A stretch of DNA of 10,059 nucleotides from JAFGPJ01 sp964612465 (GTDB lineage: Bacteria > Planctomycetota > Phycisphaerae > Sedimentisphaerales > Anaerobacaceae), in contig CAZTDF010000174.1 in the NCBI GenBank assembly GCA_964612465.1, positions 1 to 10,059 on the forward strand, read 5' to 3'. Position 1 is the first letter of the stretch; every line of letters begins with the position of its first letter. A model generated the notes under the pieces. That model was not told the DNA's origin, did no database searches, and was given only the letters and a program-made list of their open reading frames with translations. The translations under genes and the position numbers were made by a program. This document shows, in pieces, positions 1 through 6,359 of this stretch.

Positions 1-1
1 A

Positions 2-2329
2 GGGGCCCGCCGAATCGTAGCCGGTCTCGGTCATCCAGATCGGCATTTGCGGTGCGTATTGATCTCGCCATGCCGTGAGTTCCTCAATATCCTGTGGGAA
101 AGTCGTGCTGCTGGTGAGCCCGGCATTGCCGTCCTCGGTTGCCGTTTCCGGCGGATTCAGGCCGGAGTAATAATGCACGTTGATCACCTCGACGAAATCG
201 AGCGGACACTTGCCGTCAGGATATTTGTAGGTGCGCATGCGGTTGACAATCTCTGTGGTTATGCCGGCGTAGCCTGCGCTGGTGACCGTGGCGGTAGGAT
301 CGGCCTTCTTGACTGCTTCGGCGCCGTAGCGCATCATTTTGTAGTACTCGTCCAGCGGTGCCGACCACCCGCCCCAGGCAGCGTCGGGCTTGGGATTGAG
401 TCCGGGCTCGTTCCACATTTCGTAATAGTTTACCAGGCCCAGGCCGGACTTCTTGTCGCTGCTGAGCAAGGCGTCGGCCGGCTGCTTTGTATTGCCGTAA
501 CGCGCAGCGACCTGGAAACAGAACTCGCCGAACAGCGAGAGGTCTTTCGGCGGAAACGTAATGGCTCGGTCGTCCTTAACGCCCGGCGGTGCGCTGGAGG
601 CCCACTTGGGCGTTAAGAACATGTAGCTGAGGATGTTCAAGCCGTTTTGGCGATATGTCTGGAAGACATCGTCGGTGCTGACCTGCCATGGCGCCACCGA
701 TCCGTCGAAAGCGTATTTATGTGGTTCGGGCGAGACGAAGGGCCACTTCATGTTCTCGAAGCGCACCCAGCCTATGCCGAGGTTTCGCAGCTTTGGCGCC
801 AATGGGATGTGTGCGGCGTTGAGCCCGAAACGCGAATCCGGCGAGACGAGCGAAGGGTCACTCTGCAAAGCGGTAAAAATGTGCCGGCAGGCCATGCTCC
901 GCCGGCCCGACCAGGCGGCTTCGATGCCGAATAGACATGCCCCCGCCTCCAGCTTTACCTTCGCAGGGAGATCCACCATGCGGAAAGAGCGAGCCGGGAC
1001 GGTGGTCCTGATACTGCCTTGATCCAGGACCGGGCCGACTTGTGGCAGAGCAATATTCTCATCGGCAACGCCATCGTAAAGTCCCAGCTCGCAGGGAAAC
1101 CGAATAGCGTGAACCTTCTTCTGCGGATCGCCGGTGTGGTAACGAAAGCGAATGACCTTTGCCTCGAAAGGCGATTGCAAAGGATAATCCTTCCAGCCCC
1201 ACTTTTTATAATGGTCGACATTCTCAAGATTCTCGACCGGTGTAAAATCATTGCCTTCCATCGAGACAGCGACGTCCACGAACCATGTGTGGTTCGCATC
1301 GCCCGACAGCCAGGTCATCTTACTGACCCGGCGGACCTTATCCAACTCCACATATTGAAAAGCTTCAGTGAAATGGTTGGTCTTGTAGGCCGTGCCGGCG
1401 TCGGTCCATGGCTTGCCGTCGGTAAGCGAGCCATCCTCGATGATTTCACCATCGGCAACGATCCAACTCCTGAGTCCCGGTGCATGATTGGATCCGAAAA
1501 CAGGATCAGGTAAGGGGGTCGAGTAAAGCGCAGAGTCCCTCTGGAAAGAGTAGGCCAGATCAACGGCAATGGATTTGTCGGTGTAGTTGACAGCCAGGAT
1601 ACTGGCAAGAATAGCCCGGCCCGGCTCGATTTTCTCAGGAGCAAAGATTTCAACAGTCAGATCCTCCTCATCCGGCAGGCCGCTTCGATCCACGACGGCC
1701 GACATGCCGTCAACGATCATTCGTGTCACTCCCGGAGCTTTGGCGAACCAGACCACCTGCTGACTACTCAACGGCTGATCGATAAAACCGTTCTTGTCCG
1801 GCTGCGGATAGGCCTGCTGTACATGGTTGCCGCTGGTGGCAAACTCGACCCACTTCCAACCGCTCGGAGTCGCCGGGATCAACATCATGAACACTTCACC
1901 CTGGGCGTCATAGACTTGAATGCCAAGCTTCTCGATATTGGCGTTCTCCTCCAAATAGACCCAAAGACCGAGCGCTTCTGTCTTGCCGGGCAATCGGCCA
2001 TGAATGGAGAAATCCCCCTTGGCCCCTGCAATCTCGGCATAGGCTCCGAACACCAGGGCGCTGCGGCCAACCTTTGGCTGCACAGCCTCAGCGGTTTTGA
2101 CCACGAAGTCTTTCATCCGCCAGCCTCCGCTGCCAATATCGTTACCCGGCTCCATCGGATTGATCAATATCCGTTGGTGGTTCTTCTGATTCTCGCCGGC
2201 TCTCAGGGGGCCGAGCCATTTAACCGGCGGTTCGCCGGCACTAACAGCCGAGCCAATCACCAGCCCGGCAAGAAACATCATGCCGGACCTGATCGATTTG
2301 GAAACTCGGCCTGTTTTTCGGTTTCGCAT
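2..2329 (-). CDS. Secreted multidomain glycoside hydrolase (clan GH-A, GH39-like), C-terminus off the window
   Basis: An uninterrupted reading frame of 776 codons runs from ATG at 2329 to the left edge with no stop. Residues 1-31 form a signal peptide: an Arg/Lys-rich start, a hydrophobic core (MMFLAGLVIG) and an Ala-Val-Ser-Ala cleavage site. Residues about 60-210 look like a beta-sandwich carbohydrate-binding module. Residues about 285-420 resemble a discoidin/F5-8C-type module. The catalytic part begins near residue 495. NYYEMWNEPG supplies the likely acid/base Glu641, and WMTETGYDS supplies the likely nucleophile Glu768, which is the spacing and motif pattern of a TIM-barrel clan GH-A enzyme. 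The WNEP motif recalls GH39 and GH5 relatives, but I cannot assign a family or substrate. The enzyme probably cleaves an extracellular or periplasmic polysaccharide. A purine-rich stretch (GGGAAGGAAG) lies about 12-22 bases upstream of the start, so ribosome binding there is plausible but widely spaced. Confidence 0.85.
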   Translation of the reverse strand, partial: MRNRKTGRVSKSIRSGMMFLAGLVIGSAVSAGEPPVKWLGPLRAGENQKNHQRILINPMEPGNDIGSGGWRMKDFVVKTAEAVQPKVGRSALVFGAYAEIAGAKGDFSIHGRLPGKTEALGLWVYLEENANIEKLGIQVYDAQGEVFMMLIPATPSGWKWVEFATSGNHVQQAYPQPDKNGFIDQPLSSQQVVWFAKAPGVTRMIVDGMSAVVDRSGLPDEEDLTVEIFAPEKIEPGRAILASILAVNYTDKSIAVDLAYSFQRDSALYSTPLPDPVFGSNHAPGLRSWIVADGEIIEDGSLTDGKPWTDAGTAYKTNHFTEAFQYVELDKVRRVSKMTWLSGDANHTWFVDVAVSMEGNDFTPVENLENVDHYKKWGWKDYPLQSPFEAKVIRFRYHTGDPQKKVHAIRFPCELGLYDGVADENIALPQVGPVLDQGSIRTTVPARSFRMVDLPAKVKLEAGACLFGIEAAWSGRRSMACRHIFTALQSDPSLVSPDSRFGLNAAHIPLAPKLRNLGIGWVRFENMKWPFVSPEPHKYAFDGSVAPWQVSTDDVFQTYRQNGLNILSYMFLTPKWASSAPPGVKDDRAITFPPKDLSLFGEFCFQVAARYGNTKQPADALLSSDKKSGLGLVNYYEMWNEPGLNPKPDAAWGGWSAPLDEYYKMMRYGAEAVKKADPTATVTSAGYAGITTEIVNRMRTYKYPDGKCPLDFVEVINVHYYSGLNPPETATEDGNAGLTSSTTFPQDIEELTAWRDQYAPQMPIWMTETGYDSAGP

Positions 2330-2590
2330 CGTGCAGATACCCACTTCCTTCCCAATAACGTTGTAAATTTTTGCTCAGTTGCACTCTTGAGCCTGTTCTG
2401 TGACATGCTATCAAGTCTGTCGGATAATTCAACTGGGATTTCCTATACACACTTCTCATAAGAAAAGGCCGGCTATCGAGAAAGGAAGGTCTATCTGAGA
2501 ACACAACTCGACTGCACTGCGGAATCGCCGGGCAGAAGAATATGTCGTCACCCGTTACCGCCAGACTAATGTCAATCTGTGAAATGCGAT

Positions 2591-2626
2591 AAAAAACGAG
2601 ACCCTGCAACACAACGCAAAGCCTCA
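2591..2626 (-). terminator. Rho-independent terminator of tRNA-Tyr
   Basis: Immediately after the tRNA, the minus strand can fold an 11-base-pair stem (2616-2626 with 2597-2607, including four G-U pairs) around an 8-base loop. Six T residues (2591-2596) follow directly. This is the classical intrinsic terminator form, and its position ends the tRNA-Tyr transcript. Confidence 0.8.
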
Positions 2627-2627
2627 G

Positions 2628-2710
2628 TGGGCCGGGCTGGATTCGAACCAGCGTAAGCTTCCGCTAATGGGTTTACAGCCCATCCCCTTTAGCCACTCGG
2701 GCACCGACCC
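2628..2710 (-). tRNA. tRNA-Tyr (anticodon GUA)
   Basis: The minus strand from 2710 folds as a class II tRNA of 83 nt. The acceptor stem pairs GGGTCGG with CCGGCCC (one G-U pair), followed by discriminator A73. The anticodon stem pairs ATGGG with CCCAT around the loop CTGTAAA, giving GUA, which decodes tyrosine codons. There is an extended variable arm, as in bacterial tRNA-Tyr. The T arm is GCTGG-TTCGAAT-CCAGC. CCA is not encoded, because the next bases are CTG, so a CCA-adding enzyme must supply it. The gene is flanked by its own promoter and terminator and is not part of a tRNA cluster. Confidence 0.96.
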
Positions 2711-2718
2711 AATTCGAT

Positions 2719-2773
2719 TGTAGGGGCAGGCCCATGTGCCTGCCCTGGGCAACCACACAGGGTTGCCCCTACA
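2719..2773. repeat. REP/MITE-like palindromic element in the tRNA-Tyr leader
   Basis: A 55-base element has terminal inverted repeats TGTAGGGGCA (2719-2728) and TGCCCCTACA (2764-2773). Inside are two adjacent perfect 8-bp hairpins, GGGCAGGC/GCCTGCCC (2724-2745) and GGGCAACC/GGTTGCCC (2747-2768), each with a 6-base loop. It is flanked by near-identical direct repeats ATTCGATTGTAG (2712-2723) and ATTCGATCGTAG (2773-2784), which could be a target-site duplication. It has no coding capacity. It lies between the tRNA-Tyr promoter and the mature tRNA, so it should be transcribed in the 5' leader and removed by RNase P. From general knowledge, similar 'GTAGGGGC...GCCCCTAC' palindromes are dispersed in many environmental bacterial genomes. 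Copy number here cannot be seen. Confidence 0.7.
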
Positions 2774-2788
2774 TTCGATCGTAGCTAT

Positions 2789-2817
2789 ATTAAAGTCGAA
2801 AAGCGATGTATTGTCAA
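2789..2817 (-). promoter_or_regulatory. Sigma-70-type promoter of tRNA-Tyr
   Basis: The minus strand has TTGACA (2812-2817, perfect -35), a 17-base spacer and TTTAAT (2789-2794, five of six to the -10 consensus). Transcription should start near 2782, leaving a leader of about 70 nt before the tRNA. No gene other than the tRNA lies immediately downstream. Confidence 0.75.
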
Positions 2818-2939
2818 CAGGCAAAAGATAAAAAATCAAATCGAGCCAAATTCAGGCCGAATTGAGCACAGCAAGAAATACCGGAAGTATTGTGCACAAG
2901 ATGTTTATGTACTTGCTCTCTTAAAATTACAGAAATCGC

Positions 2940-2970
2940 AAAAAAGGCCGCCGGCTTGTCGTTCCCGGCG
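2940..2970 (-). terminator. Rho-independent terminator after uxaC
   Basis: Ten bases after the uxaC stop, the minus strand has CGCCGG (2965-2970), a 10-base loop and CCGGCG (2949-2954), then GCC and six T residues (2940-2945). The perfect GC-rich stem followed by a T tract fits an intrinsic terminator that ends the 85-residue-protein/uxaC unit. Confidence 0.75.
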
Positions 2971-2980
2971 TAAAGCGAGC

Positions 2981-4227
2981 TTAATCCAGTTCCATCGGGA
3001 AGTAATTCTTTGCGTTGTTGAAGCAGATGTCCTCGACCATTTTGCCGAGCAGCTCGATATCGTTCGGCAAGAGGCCCGATTCGACATCGCTGCCGAGCAT
3101 GTTGCAGAGGATTCTGCGGAAATATTCGTGCCTCGGATACGAGAGGAAGCTGCGCGAGTCCGTGAGCATGCCGACGAACCGGCTAAGCAGGCCCATATTC
3201 GACAGCACGTTTATCTGTTCTTCCATGCCGTCCTTCTGGTCGAGGAACCACCAGCCGGAGCCGTACTGCATTTTGCCCGGCACCGAGCCGTCCTGGAAAT
3301 TGCCGACCATCGTCGCGTACAGGGCGTTGTCGCGCGGATTAAGGTTGTAGAGAATGGTTTTGGGCAGCTCGTTTTTCTTATCGAGCCGGTCGAGGAATTT
3401 CGAAAGCGGCCGGGCCATCTCGAAATCGCCTATCGAATCGCCTCCTGAATCCGGGCCGAGGGCCTTGAACAGCCGCGTGCTGATGTTCCGAAGCGCGCCG
3501 AGATGAAGCTGCTGNNNNNNNNNNNNNNNNNNNNNNNNNNNNNNNNNNNNNNNNNNNNNNNNNNNNNNNNNNNNNNNNNNNNNNNNNNNNNNNNNNNNNN
3601 NNNNNNNNNNNNNNCGAGCTTTTCGATGAATACGTTTAAGCCCTGAATGTCTTCGACGGCCATAGCCTGGCCGGGGCGGAATGCCGTGTGAACCTTAATC
3701 TCGAAGCCGTCGGAGCGAATTTTCTTGTGATGCTCCAGCGTATCGAGCGGCCCTTCGGTTGTGCAGAGAAGCTTGACGTTCATCTTGCGTATTATGTTGC
3801 GGACACTGAAATCCGGCGACCTGAGCATCTCGCTGCAGGTCTCGTAGATGCCTTTAGCAGTCTTGGGGCCCAGAAGTTTATCTTTGACGCCGAAGGGGTT
3901 TTTCAGCTCCAGGTGCGTCCAGTGATAGAGCGGATTTCGAAGACAGCACGGCATGGTTTGCGCCCATCGCTCGAACTTCTCGTAGTCACTTGCATTGCCG
4001 GTGATATATTTTTCCGCCACGCCGTTAGCCCTCATCGCCCGCCACTTGTAATGGTCGCCGTAGAGCCAGGCCTGGGTTATATTATCGAACCGATGGTCGG
4101 CGGCGATAAGATCGGCCGGCAGGTGACAGTGATAGTCGTAAATGGGCATTCGCTTTGCGTGCTCGTGGTAAAGAATCCTGGCTGTTTTGGTTTGCAGTAG
4201 AAAATCTTCAGTCATAAAGTCAGACAT
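2981..4227 (-). CDS. uxaC: Uronate (glucuronate/galacturonate) isomerase, interrupted by a scaffold gap
   Basis: UxaC (EC 5.3.1.12) interconverts D-glucuronate with D-fructuronate and D-galacturonate with D-tagaturonate, the first step of cytoplasmic uronate catabolism. The N-terminal part (4227 to 3615, 204 residues) begins MSDFMTEDF and has the metal-binding YDYHCHLP motif (His33, His35), GDHYKWRAMR and NPLYHWTHLEL. The C-terminal part (3514 to 2981, 178 residues) has QLHLGALRN, LPKTILYNLNPRDN, GSGWWF and LTDSRSFLSYPRHEYFRR, all characteristic of the family, and ends ...YFPMELD. The two parts lie in different frames across 100 Ns. Compared with E. coli UxaC (about 470 residues), roughly 88 residues are missing, so the gap is a placeholder and the gene is probably intact. 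ATG at 4227 is chosen; AGGA lies about 10 bases upstream. It sits 38 bases after an 85-codon gene and is probably cotranscribed with it. Confidence 0.95.
3515..3614. other. Assembly gap (100 N) inside uxaC
   Basis: Exactly 100 unknown bases occur here, which suggests an arbitrary scaffold spacer. Homology to UxaC on both sides implies about 265 missing bases instead of 100. The reading frame therefore cannot be carried across the gap. Confidence 0.95.
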
Positions 4228-4265
4228 TTATATATTCCTAATGTTATAGATAATTTCCCGCTTGT

Positions 4266-4523
4266 TTACTCTGGTTTGTCCGGATTATTCTGCTGTTGGT
4301 CTTCAGGTTCTTCGTCGCTGTATTTTTTCTTAATTTTCGGCGGCTGGTATGCCGCCATTTTTTGTGCCCAGTCGGAAATCTCGCTCTTGGTCTTTGTCAG
4401 ACGTTGTGATTGAGGTTTTGGCTGTTTTTTTTCTTCTTCACGCATCTTACGATCCCACATCACGTAAGCGATCCATCCGATTGCCAGGGCCGGTAAGGCT
4501 ATCAGCATAAATATTTTATACAT
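4266..4523 (-). CDS. Small membrane-anchored, highly charged hypothetical protein upstream of uxaC
   Basis: An 85-residue protein has one N-terminal transmembrane helix (about residues 3-23, ending before WDRKMREEEKK). A hydrophilic tail rich in Lys, Glu, Gln and Pro follows (PKPQSQR, QPPKIKKKY, DEEPEDQQQNN). The topology is probably N-out with a cytoplasmic tail, or a signal anchor; I cannot decide which. A good ribosome-binding site (AAGGAA) lies about 8 bases before ATG 4523, and a near-consensus promoter lies 62 bases upstream. It is the first gene of a two-gene unit with uxaC. I do not recognise a family. The composition fits a small scaffold or assembly factor, but no function can be assigned. 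Confidence 0.7.
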   Translation of the reverse strand: MYKIFMLIALPALAIGWIAYVMWDRKMREEEKKQPKPQSQRLTKTKSEISDWAQKMAAYQPPKIKKKYSDEEPEDQQQNNPDKPE

Positions 4524-4584
4524 TGTTTTGTTCCTTCATATTTACACAATATCTCTAAAATGAGAAAATTTAGCGCTGAGTAGA

Positions 4585-4613
4585 ATAATACACGAATCGG
4601 ATGGGAAGGTCAA
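4585..4613 (-). promoter_or_regulatory. Sigma-70-type promoter for the 85-residue-protein/uxaC unit
   Basis: The minus strand has TTGACC (4608-4613, five of six), a 17-base spacer ending in TG (extended -10) and TATTAT (4585-4590, five of six). The predicted start near 4578 gives a leader of about 55 nt before ATG 4523. Confidence 0.7.
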
Positions 4614-4660
4614 TATCACAAATAAAGAAGTGCCGGGCAATGCTATATTTATTAATTATG

Positions 4661-4734
4661 AATTATGATTTACTAATTCGGCTTCACCAAAGGAGGTCCA
4701 CCAATCATAAATCGACAATCGTAAATCATAAATT
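4661..4734. repeat. AT-rich inverted and direct repeat cluster
   Basis: AATTATGATTTAC (4661-4673) is matched in inverse orientation by GTAAATCATAAATT (4721-4734), with one base inserted. AATCATAAAT also occurs twice in direct orientation, at 4703-4712 and 4724-4733, 21 bases apart. The right arm overlaps the stop codon of the 34-codon ORF. The 47-base interval contains no T-tract terminator. The function is unknown; it could be a degenerate dispersed repeat or a weak hairpin at the end of the symporter transcript. Confidence 0.5.
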
Positions 4735-4837
4735 ACGAGTGCCGGTTACCGGATATTAGCGCAATCGCGACCCAAATGCCGCTGGCGATAACGATTAAAG
4801 CGCCAATTATCACAAGAATAATGATAAGTAACTCCAT
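4733..4837 (-). CDS. 34-residue single-helix membrane microprotein coupled to the symporter (putative accessory subunit)
   Basis: ATG at 4837 begins 3 bases after the symporter TGA (TGA-AAG-ATG) and reads through 34 codons to TAA at 4733-4735. The product begins MELLIIILVIIGALIVI and is almost wholly one hydrophobic helix (residues 3-29), ending ISGNRHS. A good Shine-Dalgarno sequence (GGAG, 8 bases before ATG) lies inside the last codons of the symporter gene, which implies translational coupling. Very small single-helix accessory subunits are known beside secondary transporters, for example MetS with NSS transporters and annotated small accessory proteins of SSS symporters. By position and form this is a candidate of that kind. 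It is too short for standard gene-calling thresholds. Confidence 0.72.
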   Translation of the reverse strand: MELLIIILVIIGALIVIASGIWVAIALISGNRHS

Positions 4838-4840
4838 CTT

Positions 4841-6256
4841 TCACGCTCCGGATTTATTTCTTTGAATCCAGTGCCCCAGTGCATAAGCCAGAAGTGCCGC
4901 TCCGAGGGCAGGAATAATAATCAGCGGCGGTATCTCGACGTCGGAGGGATAAGCGTATTTAAATATCAGCCACAGGGTTATCCACAGCATTATCGCGACA
5001 ACCGTGCCGACGCCCATCGACAAGATGCCGGCAAGGGGATGCGGGCGCTTAATCCAGAGACCGATTATCAAGGTAGGCAGAATCGCCGGTGCCCAGATGG
5101 TGTAGCAGATAAGCAAACCGCCGATGATGCTGGGGACAGCAACCGCACCGGCCGCGGCGATTAAAGCAATAACAATAGTCGCCGCCCGGCCGACGTTCAA
5201 AGCGGAAGTGTCCGGCAATTTTACAAACGGCTTGACGATATCCTGAGTGAATGCCACAGCACCGGCATTCAGCAGCGAGTCGAGACTGGACATAACGACG
5301 GACACTAATACAACCAGCAAAAGCGCATAGCCGCTTGCGGGCATGATTGATTTGACCAGGTTCAACAGAACGAAATCTTCACCCGTATCCGCCGGGATAA
5401 TACTTCGTGCCGTAATCCCGAGCGCTATCATAACCATGAACCAGAACACGCTGAAAAGGCCCGCCAAGATAAAGCCGTTTCGCGATACGTTCGTTGTTCT
5501 GGACGCCAGAGCCCTGTTCGCATACGGAGGAATGAGCGTTTCGCCGAGCAAAAAGGCCGCCAGCAGACCGACAATCTCGATGGGCGATGTCACGCTCAAG
5601 CCGTTTGTCGTTGCGGCCGAAGCTTGACCGGCAAAAGTTGCCGCTCCGCCCTTCAGATGGAAGACCAGCACGAATAACAGCGTGACCGGCAATAGTATGG
5701 CGAACGAGCTGAATTGAAAGGCGTCGGTTATGACGCTTGCTCTGAGTCCTCCGAATGTTGTGTATAAAGCTGTCACGGCAACGACTATGAAAACAGACGA
5801 CCAGTGCGGCAGTCCGAATACATCGCGCAGCACGTCACCGCCGGCCTTTGCCATTACGGCAGCGAATCCGGCACATAAGCCGACCGAAATAACCCCGGCA
5901 ATAATCTGGCACTTCCTGTCGTATTTCTGGCCGATTGCGTCACCCAGGGTATGGCAGTTTTTCAAACCCCTGAGCCGGGGAGCAACGAAAAGCCCCACAA
6001 GGATATTTTGTGCTGAATAAGCCAGTCCGATGCCGAGAAAAAGGAATCCTCTTTCGAAGCCGCGCCCTACAAAGCCGATTGAAAAGCCCGGGCCCACATA
6101 GGTTGCCGCGAGACTGCCGAAAACCAGCGCAAGCGGAAGCGCACGTTTGGCCAGCGAGAACTCTTCGAACTCACGAGCGGCCCTCGCACGCACAGCCACG
6201 AACGTAAGCAGTGCAACGTAGGCTAAAACAACAGCCACAGACAAGACCATTCCCAC
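4841..6256 (-). CDS. Sodium:solute symporter (SSS family)
   Basis: A 471-residue inner-membrane protein is hydrophobic throughout, with about 12-13 helices, the usual size for the LeuT-fold SSS family. The N-terminus (VLAYVALLTFVAVRA, EFSLAKRALP, ATYVGPGFSIG) matches the family's first helices. YTTFGGLRASVITDAFQ (about 165-181) is the signature 'GG-R-A-v-TD--Q' segment. VMSSLDSLLNAGAVAFTQDI (about 321-340) corresponds to the helix carrying the Na2-site Ser residues. The best start is GTG at 6256, with AGGA 9 bases upstream; ATG at 6250 is an alternative with poorer spacing. The substrate is not readable from the sequence. Proximity to uxaC and a secreted hydrolase makes a sugar or uronate plausible, but the next transcription unit has its own promoter. 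A 34-residue helix protein follows directly. Confidence 0.92.
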   Translation of the reverse strand: MGMVLSVAVVLAYVALLTFVAVRARAAREFEEFSLAKRALPLALVFGSLAATYVGPGFSIGFVGRGFERGFLFLGIGLAYSAQNILVGLFVAPRLRGLKNCHTLGDAIGQKYDRKCQIIAGVISVGLCAGFAAVMAKAGGDVLRDVFGLPHWSSVFIVVAVTALYTTFGGLRASVITDAFQFSSFAILLPVTLLFVLVFHLKGGAATFAGQASAATTNGLSVTSPIEIVGLLAAFLLGETLIPPYANRALASRTTNVSRNGFILAGLFSVFWFMVMIALGITARSIIPADTGEDFVLLNLVKSIMPASGYALLLVVLVSVVMSSLDSLLNAGAVAFTQDIVKPFVKLPDTSALNVGRAATIVIALIAAAGAVAVPSIIGGLLICYTIWAPAILPTLIIGLWIKRPHPLAGILSMGVGTVVAIMLWITLWLIFKYAYPSDVEIPPLIIIPALGAALLAYALGHWIQRNKSGA

Positions 6257-6359
6257 AGTTCTTGATCCTATTTGACGCTCTATATACTATCGGTACGACT
6301 GATGGTCTGAACGGGCCGGCGCGGCGATTCTCGAACTTATCTTTACGGCTTCCCGGGAG

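Noticed and set aside
47..2461. Several plus-strand frames of 95-212 codons in the left quarter
   Set aside because: They lie opposite the 776-codon minus-strand hydrolase, show no domain features, and reflect antisense frames of GC-rich coding sequence.
2330..2590. Promoter for the glycoside hydrolase
   Set aside because: TTGACA occurs near 2574 on the minus strand without an acceptable -10 box, and other pairs are weak; nothing could be called.
2624..2839. 71-codon minus-strand frame
   Set aside because: It spans the tRNA-Tyr gene, its palindromic leader element and its promoter, so it is not a protein gene.
3430..3514. Frame tail after the N run read as part of UxaC (…QEAIR)
   Set aside because: The correct UxaC frame here is the one reading QLHLGALRN; the other frame is an artefact of the 100-N placeholder.
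4689..4697. AAAGGAGGT on the plus strand as a ribosome-binding site or 16S rRNA 3' end remnant
   Set aside because: No start codon or frame follows at a useful distance, and the next bases (CCACC) do not continue the rRNA match.
6257..6359. Promoter upstream of the symporter (TTCAGA, 16 bases, TAGTAT)
   Set aside because: Both boxes match only four of six positions. No terminator separates the upstream gene, so readthrough from the sigma factor unit is equally possible.
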